Source: Thuidium tamariscinum (Eukaryota; Streptophyta; Bryopsida; Hypnales; Thuidiaceae). Taken from it: a stretch of 64,000 bases of DNA. The translations under genes and the position numbers were made by a program. The notes under the pieces are model-generated. The model was not told the origin of the DNA, did not search any database, and worked only from the letters and a program-made list of their open reading frames with translations. This document shows positions 47,923 through 59,565 of this stretch, piece after piece. The stretch spans positions 5,210,501 through 5,274,500 of the forward strand of contig OX344755.2 of NCBI GenBank assembly GCA_947034885.2, written 5' to 3'. Position 1 is the first letter of the stretch. Each line of letters opens with the position of its first letter.

Positions 47923-48660
47923 TGTAAGAAACATAAGTCCTTTTTTTGTCCCCTTGACCTCCAACAAATAGTTTTTGCCCATAACTTTTTCATCATTTGT
48001 CCTTTTGGCTTGAAATTTGTAATGGAGGTGAAAACAAAAGTTTTATATATTGAGTAATTTTTTCAAATTTTTTCAAATTAGTTTACTATTTTTAAACTGC
48101 CCCCAATTGGATGTCTACCTTGGCCATTTGGGGGGGGGGGGGGTAGTCCTATTTTCGACCCAAAAATCCAAATTTGAAGCCACAAATTGGATGAGTTGGA
48201 GGTCTACTAACATTACAAGGATTGAAAGTGAGTTTTTGTGAAAATAGCAACATATTTGTTGCACACATGGGGGTCAAAGTGACCTTATTTTGTGCAAAGG
48301 CTATGAAGAAGGAAAAAATTTCCTAGAAGAATTCTTTTTATTGCAATGTGAGTACAATCTTGTATAGAAAAATGGATTTTTAGAAATAATTTTTTGAATT
48401 TTTGGGGAATTACTAAAATAAAAAAGGTCGACAACCCCTTTTTCTATTATTTTCTGCTATCAGTGGCCTCTATAGTACTTTATAGTAGTCTATAGGACTA
48501 CATAGTACTATTTGACAGTCTAGATTTGTAGGCTCCTAAAATCAACAACTAAGATTTGTAGGTGTAGTGTTGATGTGTTGTACTACTAGTATTGCAAAGT
48601 ATTGCCAATCTTGTATCCAAAAACTACATTTTGATCCCAAAACGTGAAGTGTTTCTTGCA
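47923..48660. mobile_element. TIR element, family E, copy 2
   Basis: Ends TGTAAGAAACATAAGTCC and GTGAAGTGTTTCTTGCA correspond to family E termini. The interior matches 36,655-37,368, including TTTTGTCCCCTTGACCT and the G-run, which here is 15 G (48,129-48,143). Non-coding. Confidence 0.7.
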
Positions 48661-48874
48661 ATCACCCAAGAACAAATATAGGGAAGACTTTGTTGTGGAA
48701 GAATATTTTTTTGACATGGGCCACCCAAAAGCCAACCCTAAACCACTACATGTCGAATTGTTGGCGAAGTTCAATCCTGTAAAGGAAGTGTGACTACCTT
48801 TAATGCCACAATTTATTCCAAAAGGTAAAAAAGACAACCCATCATCATTCATCATCATCCAAGAAGAAACTGAC

Positions 48875-49004
48875 TCACACTACAAGAAAATGGGGGTATG
48901 AATGACTTGTTCACAATGATTGTAAAATGACTATTTTGCAATTGTTATTGTTGGTGGAGTCATTGTAGACAAGTCATTTATACCCCCATTTTCTTGTAGT
49001 GTCA
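48875..49004. mobile_element. Mini-CACTA element with TCA target duplication
   Basis: The 124-bp element 48,878-49,001 starts CACTACAAGAAAATGGGGGT and ends with the exact reverse complement ACCCCCATTTTCTTGTAGTG. It is flanked by TCA on both sides (48,875-48,877 and 49,002-49,004). The CACTACAAGAAAA terminus and 3-bp duplication are diagnostic of the CACTA (En/Spm) superfamily. Arms are ~33 bp with one mismatch. No transposase. Confidence 0.95.
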
Positions 49005-49054
49005 TCATCCAAAAATCAATAAAGTGGGAGCATCCAAAACTATCTATATAAGGA

Positions 49055-49425
49055 ATTCATCATATTAGTTCATGGCATCTTTTCCTAAAACTAATATTGT
49101 GTAGTATTAGCGAGTGAAAATCATGAATAATAAAAATAATCAGATTTTTTGGATATTGTATCTAGTTTCTATGATTTTTTAAAGTATTGGCTATCTAAAC
49201 CATTGAATTTGTCTTATAGGTGCACCCAAATTTGAATCTTGCAAAATTCAACTAGTTAAATCTTAGTTAAATACATGTCATTCAAATGCATCAACAAATC
49301 AATGTTTATCATGTGTAAGATACATTCACCTAAGTCTGAATATAATTGGGTGAGTTTGTGAAAAAAAAGGATAGGAACAGGCTTTAGAATGGGTGTTTCT
49401 ACCTTATTTAGAATAGAGAGTGGTG
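49055..49425. repeat. Dispersed repeat R3, copy 1
   Basis: Shares GGCATCTTTTCCTA, GTAGTATTAGCGAGTGAAAA, CTATGATTTTTT and CACCCAAAT with 54,425-54,762. Both copies end in a GGGTGTT-(T/C)-(C/T)-(T/C)ACCTTAT terminus. Non-coding. Confidence 0.7.
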
Positions 49426-49699
49426 TTCAAAGTAGTTTAAAAATCTCCGAACAAGATAAATAACATTGGCATAGATTACTCCAACTAACAATGGTATGTA
49501 TGAAATGCAATTGCCATATTATTTCTACAAAGACACTAAAGAAAGTGTTGATGATTTACTTTGTTGCAATAGAAACAAAGAATGCACCTATTGGTCCTAA
49601 AATTGAATCTTATTTGAATGAGTGCCTATTATCAAGGTAGCATTCTACCAATGTTAATCTTTCAAGTATTCACCTTTCATAACTAATTTACTCACCAAA

Positions 49700-50360
49700 A
49701 TGCTCTAATTATTGGACTCATTAATAGGTGTATATTCTTTGTTTTTACAATGAACAATAAAGTCATGTATTAGATACTTTTGATCCTCAACCTGCTTCAA
49801 GTGTTGATTTGCATATCTATCAATCAACACCATATACATGCATTTAAAAATGTCAAAAGTGCTAATGGAATATCACTAATTTAAGTAGGATGTTGTTTAT
49901 AGACTTTGACAATATACAAACTTTCTATAAAGGTTGCATCAAGCAATTGGAAGGGCATCTTCTATAGTTGCACCGCCATAACAAGGAGACCTTTTTGTTC
50001 ACCAAAGTACCACTTGAAATACATCACTAGCATTGCTCATGGCCATACCATTGCAAAATTAAGAACATGGACAATTATAACTATGTCATGCATTTGTTCT
50101 AGATATGTGTAAAAATTGCCTTCTCACTTCTTGGCTTTGACAGTGACACAATCGCTCTAAAGAAGGCACCATTAATTTAGTAGGCTTGTGATAGTAGATT
50201 ATGAAGAGGTAATATGATTGCCTATGTTCAATGTGAAATTTGTAATGAATAGTCAATTTTGCAATAAGCTCTTCAAAAATTTCTTTTCCATTTTGTTCTT
50301 TAAAGGTTTCAAACCTCAAAAAGTCATTATACAATAGGGTTAAAAGTATCTGCATGGTAC
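49700..50360 (-). pseudogene. Possible decayed coding remnant, minus strand
   Basis: Two minus-strand open stretches have protein-like composition. Bases 50,355-50,086 (89 codons) include RFETFKEQNGKEIFEELIAK. Bases 49,866-49,712 include YMVLIDRYANQHLKQVEDQK and DFIVHCKNKEYTPINES. Stops lie between and around them. No family recognised; they could be an old retroelement or gene fragment, or chance. Confidence 0.3.
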
Positions 50361-51184
50361 TGAATCCAAAGGATAAAATATTTTGTCATTAGTATTATCT
50401 CATAAGTCAAGAAAAGTCACCCTTCAAATCGTCAATTCTGGATAAGACTCAGCACGTTCAGGGGTTTAACCCAGTATTCTTGCACAACATCTTTCTTCAG
50501 AAAGAAATATTGATTTAAACTTATAGCACAAATACCGCCCCAAGCGAGACTGACAGACTGGAAGTTGAGGGAATTCTCCTTTTCTGACGTGACGTCCTTG
50601 AATTTTTTTTCTAGATTGCATTACAATCTGATTCCACTTCTTATGACACCAAGGTATGTTGTTGCACTCGTCACATGCAGTTGTCTTCTTTCTAAATTGA
50701 GATGAGATACTGGTCCAATTCTTGCAACTTCAATCTTTGCACTGTAGAAGGTCTGAAATTGGTCCAGTGTTGAAAGTAGATTAACCCTGGCTGCTTGTAC
50801 GACAATACAGCAACAACAACTGGACATGTGCCGAACTGCCGACCAAATCCGTTTACACAAATGACGATGTCCCAATAATGCTCCGCAAGATTTGATGGTT
50901 TTCATCAATGAAGACCGTGTAGTAGAGGGGGGAACGAACCTCAAGCTGCGAAGTCGCGAATGTCGAGTTCATAACTTCATATCCCTCTCTACTACTTGAG
51001 ATTGGACAAATCCAGCAACCCCTGTTCACATCTGACTTTTCAAATCAGGGTAATGACACTCAAATCAGGGGATGGCAGTGCGCATTCAATTAACCTAGTG
51101 TCCAATAAAGATTTACAAATCGTAAAATACATCACGCAAACTTCCTGTCATGTTAAAACCTCTAAGGTTCCTTATGCAGATCCC
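50361..51184. other. 3' flank of the DUF3611 gene, unassigned
   Basis: Composition becomes more balanced after 50,400. Likely 3' UTR and flanking sequence of the minus-strand gene. The 107-codon minus frame at 50,621-50,944 has no family motif and its phase does not fit that gene. Confidence 0.4.
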
Positions 51185-53281
51185 TTAAGCTGTTTTCAGC
51201 TGATCCGAGGAAGGTTGGTTGAGGGTCACTGATCGAAGCAACTCTAGCGAGAACATTAACCCGAGAAAATGAGACAAAATGGCATTGCCTGAAGCCTGCA
51301 CAGAAACGTCCACCAGAAGAAATTTGCGTGATCAGCTAAAGAGAAACATCGTCATCAAGACACCATCTTCAAATAAGCAATATTTAGGTTCACAATTGCT
51401 TGAAGTCACGCAAATATTATTCTCTACTTTAACGCTAATGCAGTCGACCCCAACCAGTACATTACCCACCCCTACACATTCGTCACAAACAAACACAAAA
51501 ATCATATGGCCGGCTTGGCAATCCTTACCTGCACCAGAAAAACATCAAGCGCAAGAACTGGACTGTAGCCTTGAGGGGCTCCTTGTAAATAGGGTGTGCT
51601 TGAGGATGTGAGAGCTTCAGCAACGAGGACTCCGACCGTCGCTTGCAAACCTAGCAAAGTTGCTCCCATTCCGAGCAAGTTCACGATGATTCCGTTCCTC
51701 AGGTTCTTTACCACCTGGGCCCGAGGAGGAGCCTTCAAAACAAGTTCAGTTTGAGTGAGAACGTTTCAAATACTTTCATAAGGAACAGCATAGAGCAATC
51801 AAGAGCAGAGTTTGAAATGCCCTGGATCCTGGAGGTGACAGGTACCTTGGTCGGATTGCCAATGGTGTCCCGCAGCTTCTGCGCAAGACGGACATATCCG
51901 AAGGACCAGAAAACTGAAAGGAATGCAGCAGCAATGCCTCCGGCTGTGAGATAGGTAGATACAGGCGCTGTGGGTTGGCCATTAATCACCACAGAAAAGG
52001 CTAGAATAACGGCTGCAACAATTGTACAAACAAGTTGACCCCAGAATCCCAAGTTTCCCAACCGCTTGAATTGCGCGGCAGTTCGCTCCAACCGCTTCGC
52101 AACCTGCAGTAGCACAAGAGTCGTCCACATTGAATGTAGAATAGAACACAAATTTTGGAAATCTGAAACTGGTCCGGAAGCACAAGCGAAACAGCTAGAG
52201 GAGGGATCACGTTTGCGCTGCCCTCTACAATTCATTTTCACCTCTATCATTACAATCATCCAGCTATGTTTTAGGTTAATCCTCAGACATGCCAGAAAGC
52301 CACAATAGGGGACCCTGATTGTTATCAAAATGAAATAGCACCGCTACTGAATGCGTTTTTTGAAATTTGAAATTTCTTAACGCTAAAAGTTCTCAGGTCA
52401 AGGACATACTAGAACCGTTAAGAACCTGGTCCTGTAACCTATAATAATCCCTGTTCCCAACTGCACCTCATTTATTTGTACAATCGGTTGACTTTCAATG
52501 AGCCAGTGGTGTAAGCACGACTTGGCTAGATGCCTATGGTCACTAATCTTTGAATTAAAAATGGGGTTGTCTACTTCGATATCGCATAAGAAACTCATAC
52601 AAAGTGGTCTACATTTGCTCTCAACCGATTTGGCTCTTATAATTAAAGTGATCTGTCCACAGGTCTATACCAATCCCCCAAAATTCACACTCCATATTCA
52701 AAAATGCTTAAAGTGGCGCAAAAAGTATAATTCCCTTTGTGCGTTAGTCAAAGGTCTCTTGCACGAGGCAACGATGGAACTTATTCGATTAATCGGACAA
52801 ATGCCTGGTATTCATTGAAAATCTCTAAAAAAACACACACAAAGGCAAAGCAATGTCTAAGGAGATCACACAGAGAGACACGGCAAAACGAAATTTCCCG
52901 AAACATGAAAAGTTCACCACAATCAAACTGCAAGAAGCACGAATCGCTTACGTGAGCAATCTTGGCTGCTTCGTTCGATTCAACGAACGTTTCTCTATCA
53001 TAAGCTCCCGCTTCCGCTCTCACACTCCCCACGCTCCCGCCATGGCAACGACGGCTCGGCTTCAGAGGCAATTGCAGAGCCTCCAAACCTGGAGCTAGAA
53101 ATCGTGGCGACGACAATGTCCCTCCACGAGACAAGCTCCTCACGACAGCAATTTCACAAGCCACAGTCGCCCGCAGAGTCCCAATCCGAGCCAAAGGCCG
53201 CGCAATGGTCGTCCCGTGGACTTGGAATGCGCAGCCGGGCATTGCCCTCCCTTGCACACAAGCTTGCACGGCGAATTGCAT
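51185..53281 (-). CDS. DUF3611 plastid membrane protein, four exons
   Basis: Minus-strand exons 53,281-52,952, 52,103-51,846, 51,732-51,529 and 51,295-51,185 are all phase 0 and give 300 aa. Residues 1 to about 95 are rich in Ala, Arg and Ser with few acidics, as in a chloroplast transit peptide. The conserved DUF3611 region begins VAKRLERTAAQFKRLGNLG (111-129). Hydrophobic segments lie near 130-150, 160-180, 209-237 and 270-285. The family motif ALDVFLVQ (257-264) joins across the last intron to ASGNAILSHF (265-274), which fixes that junction. The family occurs in cyanobacteria and plant plastids as a predicted multi-pass membrane protein, function unknown. Inferred location: thylakoid or envelope membrane. 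Confidence 0.9.
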
Positions 53282-53299
53282 TGTAGGCTTCCTTCAATC

Positions 53300-53370
53300 T
53301 CAAAACCCTAGAAAATCGATTCGAACTCCAAACCGTAAGGTCTCGGCTCAAATCCGAAACCCTAGCAAAA
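53300..53370 (-). promoter_or_regulatory. Two telo-box motifs upstream of the DUF3611 gene
   Basis: AAACCCTAG occurs at 53,303-53,311 and 53,357-53,365, within 85 bp upstream of the start codon. Telo-boxes near plant transcription starts are common in genes of basal cell metabolism. Their location in the leader or proximal promoter is inferred. Confidence 0.6.
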
Positions 53371-53599
53371 TCCTTTCCTCCGAATGCCTCTCTTGCACAA
53401 ATGGAGCTGAAATTGTTTTTTCAAAAGCTCCAGAAACGCGGCTACACGGAGGAATTGGACAGATGGTAACTTAGAGGAGTTGCTCACAATTTCCGGAACA
53501 CTTGCAAATAACTTATTCTTACAATTGGAGCAGCTCGTCGAGGATCCTCGACTGCTCTTTTTTATGAAGAGACTGACGAAGAGGCGAGGTGGACACGTG

Positions 53600-54424
53600 G
53601 TGAGTTGTAACACGTGTCACCGTCTCTAGGGGGTCACACTTGTCTGGGCACGCTCCGTTCCATCCACAATCTTCGCCTCCCATCCACAATGAATCCAAAA
53701 GTTTATTCTCACAATATTGGTAAAATGCAAAAATTTGTTCCTAAGGTCGAAGCACCCAAAACCAATTTAACCCCTAAATGTCCAAGGTCTGTTTTGAGCT
53801 TCTTAGAATTTGCTCTAATTTGAACAAAAATCCAACATTTTGATAAGTTGAATCAATTTTTTTTGAATTGTAACCCTACAAATTTAAAGTAGACATGTTA
53901 GAAATGACATAGGAAAAAAACAACACAACAATATCACTTATGGATTGAAAGATTATAATGTTTGATCATGAAGGTGTAAACACTATGAAAATCTTTGAGC
54001 TCTCTTTTTGCATGTCAAATCTAAAAAGTTGGTCACCCAAAAAATATGAGGTTGAAGGGCCTAACAAGTATAACCCTAATCAATTTATGGCTTCTCAAAA
54101 TCTACTCTACAATTTTTTTAAGTGAATTTTTAGTGTGATTTTTTCTCTAAGATCTAGTGTATTTGAAGCTCATTTCCACCGAGAGTCCCTAACACTACGG
54201 AATGTCAAGATTGCAATGGATACCCTTGCACTAAATCTTGAATAGAAAAACAATAATCATTCATTTTCAAAATCAGATTATTAATGCTAATACTAGACTT
54301 CAAAAAGAATCTTTCAAAAATATAAACTATTAAAAATAGAAATTTGGCAAGGTTTTATTTAACTTCAAAGTTTCTTCAACACCACTTTTGGATGCCTTGG
54401 GAATTTAAGGGTTAAGGAATTCAA
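53600..54424. other. AT-rich spacer, no gene seen
   Basis: GC-rich promoter sequence ends near 53,690. Beyond that it is repeat-like AT-rich DNA; the phrase TTTAACCCCTAAATG recurs at 4,110. Nothing coding. Confidence 0.5.
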
Positions 54425-54762
54425 CATAGTTGGTGGCATCTTTTCCTAGAATTAATACTTTTGTAGTATTAGCGAGTGAAAATCATGAATATTAAAAAAA
54501 ATTCTGATGTTGTATGTAATTCCTATGATTTTTTGAAGTTTTGGCTATCTAATCTATTAAAACTATCCTTTAAATGCACCCAAATCTGAGTTCTATGAAA
54601 TTCAACCATCAACAATCACAGTTAAATGTATGTCCTACATGTTTTAGCCAATGACAATTAAACAATTGGAAGACATATTCACCAAAATTTAGGAACACAA
54701 TTGGGTGACTCTATGGCCCATCATTAGGAATAGGTGCATTATTGGGTGTTCCCACCTTATAT
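54425..54762. repeat. Dispersed repeat R3, copy 2
   Basis: Second copy of 49,055-49,425, abutting a family D element on its right. Ends GGGTGTTCCCACCTTAT. Confidence 0.7.
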
Positions 54763-54763
54763 G

Positions 54764-55166
54764 ATAAAGGTACCTAATTCTAATTGGCACCCCATAAATA
54801 ATCAATAGTGTATCCTATTTTCAACCAAGTTCAGAACAAATTTTTATTTTCTCCTTGGAATATGTGTCTTTGTACTTTTTCAAGGTTTAAAGATATAAGT
54901 AAGTATGAAAGTAGGAAGTAATGATCAGGAAAGTAGTTCTTTGAAATACTAGAATTGGATGGCTCTAAATGTTGGTCATGGGTTAAGCCCAACTTTTGCC
55001 TTTCAAAATCAATAGTAATTTCAATCCAAGAGATAAAATTACCAATTTTTTTGCAATTCCCATGATTTCTGTCAATGCACCTTTGAAAATATTTTGCTTT
55101 GCCTGGCACTACCCTAGATCATATCTAAATGTGCTTATTTTATTGATTATAGGTACCTCTATTATA
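54764..55166. mobile_element. TIR element, family D, copy 4
   Basis: Same orientation as copy 1 and without the nested insertion: TATCCTATTTTCAACCAAG reads through the site disrupted at 10,807. Contains GGTCATGGGTTAAGCCCAAC and CTGTCAATGCACCTTTG; ends TATAGGTACCTC. Confidence 0.8.
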
Positions 55167-56172
55167 TTAGAATAGTTAACCTTGAAGCATTGCAATGTCC
55201 AATTTTGGAACAATGTATAGATTGAAAATCAAATTTTTTCATCACAACTTGGATGAAAGTCATCCTAATTTTCAAAGATACTTTAGGAAGTTGTTGTCCT
55301 ATTTAAGGGTTGGATTTGGTGATTCTAGAATACATATTTTACCAAAATTACAAATGTGGAAGTATGTTAAGTAGTTGACTAAGCCAAAATTGCATTGACT
55401 CTAGCTTAAATTTGGAATTGCAAAAATGAGGTCACAAAATCAAAGAGCACAAAAATTCCAAAAAATCATCATGTCAAGAGAACCTCATCTAAATCCATTC
55501 TAATGAAATTATAATAAAAAAATAACAGCATTTTGAAGGAATTTTCAATTCTTCCTTTCAAAATTTATAGAAAGATATTGGTGAGAGCATTAGTGAATCT
55601 AAGTGTATGATAGAATCTAAAACTCAAACTCAATAACTTTTATTTTCATCTTAATTCCAAAATATTCCTCTAAATAATACTTTATGATGATTTTTCCAAA
55701 ATCATCAATTCTATAGATGAGTTTGGATGCTTCGGGGTTAATGAAGCTTTTGTATTTTGAAACCTTAAGTATTGTAGCTAATTCAAAGCTATTGAATTGA
55801 AATACAAATCATGTTTTTTTTAAATTTGATCATCTCAAGATTAAATTATTTACTTCATGCATTTTTCTAAGGTGAAAAAACTTTAGTATTTATTTTTATC
55901 AAAATAGTACAACAAGGCTTACTCCAACTATACATAGTTCAATCCTAGAAGGACTAAATGAATCTCCATTACAATAAAAGATTGAGATTGGAAAGAAGTA
56001 TAATATGTAATTTTCCCCTAGCCTTGATCTTCTCAAAGTTACTTTGTTCCTTCAAAGATTTACATATTTTGACAGAGTGTGAATGTACTCTAATTAAAGA
56101 CCCCTACATCCAGAATTAGGATGCAATTCAATAAAATTCTATAGTTGACTTAAAATTTTAATTTTTGTGTAT
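55167..56172. other. AT-rich spacer, no gene seen
   Basis: Includes TTAACCTTGAAGCATTGCAA at 55,180, also seen after MITE B copy 2. Otherwise unassigned. Confidence 0.5.
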
Positions 56173-56925
56173 GATTTAACTCCTAAAGCCCTGAGGTGCA
56201 TTTTTTGGCATTATAAATTTTTTGGGCAGCTCACTACAAATGGAGTTTTTCTTTTTTTTCTTTGAAGTTCTTACACAAGATGTGCCCAAGGAGTAGCTTT
56301 AAGGCCCAACAATTTTCATAACCTTTGACTTTGTGGTAAATAAGTTATGGCATGATATGTCATTTTCTTTACTCGAAGGGCAGCCCGAGCAGCTGAGAAA
56401 ACTTCTTTAAAAAAACTTTTTTTTTCAAAAGTGAAATTTCAAATTGATTCTTTAGGTTCTTACAAACATGGGAAGATTTGTTTCATTTCATTTGGGTTAA
56501 GGAGTCAAAAGTTATGAACAATTTTAGTTTGCAGATAGGTATGGAATTTTTGAAAACCATATCTATCTGCAAACTAAAATTGCTCGTAACTTTTGACTCC
56601 TTAACCCAAATGAAATGAAAAAAATCTTCCCATGTTTGTAAGAACCTAAAGAATCAATTTGAAATTTCACTTTTGAAAAAAAAAGTTTTTTAAAGAAGTT
56701 TCCGAGTTGCCCGGGCTACCCTCCGAGTAAAGAAAACAACATATCATGCCATAACTTTTTAACCACAAAGTCAAAAGTTATGAAAATTGTTGGGCCTTAA
56801 AGCTACTCTTCAGTCACATCTTGTGTAAAAATTTCAAAGAAAAAAAATAAAAAATCCATTTGTAGTGAGCTGCCCCAAAAATTTATAATGCCAAAAAATA
56901 CACCTCAGGGCTTTAATGGTTAAAC
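56173..56925. repeat. 753-bp near-perfect palindrome (foldback)
   Basis: Arms of ~365 bp separated by about 12 nt (AATTTTTGAAAA near 56,548). Outer ends are AAAGCCCTGAGGTG and CACCTCAGGGCTTT; inner ends are TTTGCAGATAGGTATGG and CCATATCTATCTGCAAA. Arms differ at only scattered positions and a few indels. Any transcript would form a very long hairpin. No ORF and no clear target duplication. Confidence 0.95.
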
Positions 56926-57772
56926 GAACTTAATTAATTTTTTGAAGGTTATAGACTTTGTTTCATCAAAAATGACTCCAAAGTTGTCTTTCTTAATGCA
57001 AATAGTTAAAATGGGAAGTAACTATTTCATTTGAATATTCAATAGCACAATCCTATATAAGGTTTTTAGGAAATTTGTTTCTTAGAAATTAGTTTTTTGT
57101 AAAGCATCTACAATGAGAACCAAGAGCTAGAGTTTGAAAAAATGCAACAAATAGAGTTTTTGAAGTATCCAAACTTGGTAGGATGGTGCTTGGTATTGTA
57201 TTTGTTTTGTACTATTATTAATTACCTTCATCTAACATCCTTTCTACAAACTAGGATTCACTTTACAATGAACTCTAGTGTGTTAATGTTTCTCTAAACT
57301 AGACCATATATCTTGCAAGATGTAGGTGTTCAAAGGGAAAAGAATGGCTTTTCAGTTGTTGTTATATCAAGCTCTTAGATTTTGAATTCTCATAATTTAA
57401 ATTTCTTTGAACTATTGAAAGTTCTAACGCTTAAATCTTCATTGTAGAGAATTCAAGAAATCTGTAATTTTTATCTAAATTAAAAATTTTCATTCTTCAA
57501 TAAGTTGATGAGTGGAAAAGAAATGAAATCCTTAAAATTTCTAAAAACAATGGAATTGAATCTTATCAATCCTATCAATCAACCATTGTTGTAGTAAAGA
57601 TTCTACATCCCAAAGACCTTTCTTTTAAAATTGTGGAAATTGAGTTAAAAAACAAAGCATATATGTTACACAGTATTAAAGTAGGAAAATGCCTCAATGC
57701 CAACAAGACAAGACTCTTCATAACTTTTATACTATAAATATAAATGGAATATAACTAGAAGAAAACTACGTT
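56926..57772. other. AT-rich spacer, no gene seen
   Basis: No recognised gene or element. From about 57,530 phrases resemble the R2 dispersed repeat. Confidence 0.45.
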
Positions 57773-58045
57773 GTATTTGACAAAAACTGTGTTGAAACTG
57801 TGTTGCATTCAACATAACGCATGGAGTGCATTGTATTGAAGTCTTGCTTTGTCATGTGGAATTTTTCATTCTAATACAAAATTCTACATTTTCCTTGCTG
57901 AATTTTGCATTTTGCTTGTTCAATTTTGTGTTGACACGTTGAAACGCACAATTTTGCATTATGAAGGGAAAACTCAACACAATCCACTCCACACATTACG
58001 TTGAACGCAACACAGTCCCAACGCAATCTTTGTTAAGTAAAATAC
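57773..58045. mobile_element. 273-bp TIR element
   Basis: The left arm GACTGTGTTGC-type sequence (ACTGTGTTGCATTCAACATA, then ACGCATGGAGTG) is mirrored by the right arm (reverse complement ACTGTGTTGCGTTCAACGTA, then ATGTGTGGAGTG). Outer GTATTTGAC and GTATTTTAC also pair. Internally it has TTTTGCATT/TTTTGTGTT simple repeats. Non-coding. Confidence 0.75.
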
Positions 58046-58738
58046 AGGTTTGGCAAGTTTAACGCAGTTTTTGGCATGAATAGTGTAGTTTTTTTCTAAT
58101 TAAATCTTATCAATCCTATCAATGAACCATAGTTAACATTGTGTAAATATTCTACACCCTAAGGGCTTTTAAAAATAAATAAATAAATAGAGTTAAAAAA
58201 ACAAGTCTTATATATTATTAAAGTAGGTTCATTACCTATAAGACTAATAGTAACTTTCACACAAATGTAATGGAATTAGTCAAAACTTTATGTGTGATTA
58301 TAAATATTTTTTTGAAATTTTTATTTAATTTTTATTACTTTATTGATTCCAATCCAATTTCAAGCATTTTGGACTTAGGTGGATATAACTTTCTCCTCCA
58401 ACCTTCACTTTGCAAGAATATAACTTAAACCTCAATATAAGAAGAATGCAATCTAAAGTGATTAGATTGATTGTATTGAATTATGATGATGGCATGTTAT
58501 CATTTCCCAAAATATCTATTTACAATAGAGAGATGTGTATTTCCCAAAGTTTGATCATACAACACCTTACATTGAACATTCTATAGATTATATTTCTATT
58601 GTTGGATTTTAAAGTATGAAAGACTCACTTTCAAATGAAACAATTCACCAAAAATGGATTTTTTGTTTTTGAAGCTAAAATGCTTGATCCAAGTTGCATA
58701 AGAATTGAATATTAAATATGCAAGACAAAAAATGCCAA
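58046..58738. other. AT-rich spacer, no gene seen
   Basis: Nothing recognised. Confidence 0.5.
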
Positions 58739-58893
58739 TACATAACATTTAGTAGCATGCCATGCCTCTACAATGATGGTGAGGCATATTCCACACCAAC
58801 CAACTAGTTACTGATGAACCCTGTTGGGTGTGGCATATTCCACACCATCACTGTAGAGCCCAGGCAATGCCAACCTTGCTACTGAATGTTATG
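58739..58893. mobile_element. MITE family A, copy 3
   Basis: TACATAACATTTAGTAGCATG at the left (first 20 bases matched) and TGCTACTGAATGTTATG at the right, with inner GTGGCATATTCCACACC and CACCATCACTGTAGAG blocks shared with copy 2. About 155 bp, non-coding. It lies within 0.7 kb of the 3' end of the UBP24-type gene. Confidence 0.8.
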
Positions 58894-59565
58894 AGCCTTC
58901 TATATCATGAAAAATTCTTTTCCTGTCATGATACGCAATTTTCCAAGAATATTGTACCCCACCACACCTATATTACGAGAAATAACCTAACCATGATGCT
59001 ATATATCTGCTGCCCTATTCTCCCAAGCTCCAATACAAAAACGTTGACCAGGACATGGACTGTATCAAAATCTAGAGCTATGAATTAGAAACTAATGCAC
59101 AAAGACGATCATGCATGAAAATATTTTCATCAACAGACATTTATATCCAGTATGTTCATCAATATCCTTGATCCCAATGTTCTCGCTCCGTAACAAGCTC
59201 TTCTCAAGGTCTCAAGGATCATTCCAACCTCTTCCACGCAGTAGATTTCAGGAGAGATTTCACAGAATCGTTGCGACCATCACTGAAACTCAAACACCAA
59301 ACTCACCTCAAATCATAGAACACGTGTCTCCTATTCTATTTGGGCAATAAGGGAACTCTACTCAACCCCTAGTAACTAACTCACTCAGAAACCAATCAAA
59401 ACAAAAGCTTTGACCTTCTTCTGGACAGAAACTTTAATTTCGTGACAATAAAAAGGAAATATGATGGGCAGAAAAGTGTCGGTATATTCGATTGTACAAC
59501 AAAGCCGGAATGATGCCATGACCTGCAACGCTTGATGAACCTAAAGATACAAGGCGGTGCTTTGA
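58894..59565. other. 3' flank of the UBP24-type gene
   Basis: Probably includes the minus-strand gene's 3' UTR. The 79-codon plus-strand frame at 59,111-59,350 shows no family motif. Confidence 0.4.

Noticed and set aside
50621-50944. Candidate last exon of the DUF3611 gene with VQAARVNLLSTLDQF
   Set aside because: Superficially similar to the family C-terminus but no AG acceptor fits the phase; the exon at 51,295-51,185 (ASGNAILSHF) fits both phase and motif.
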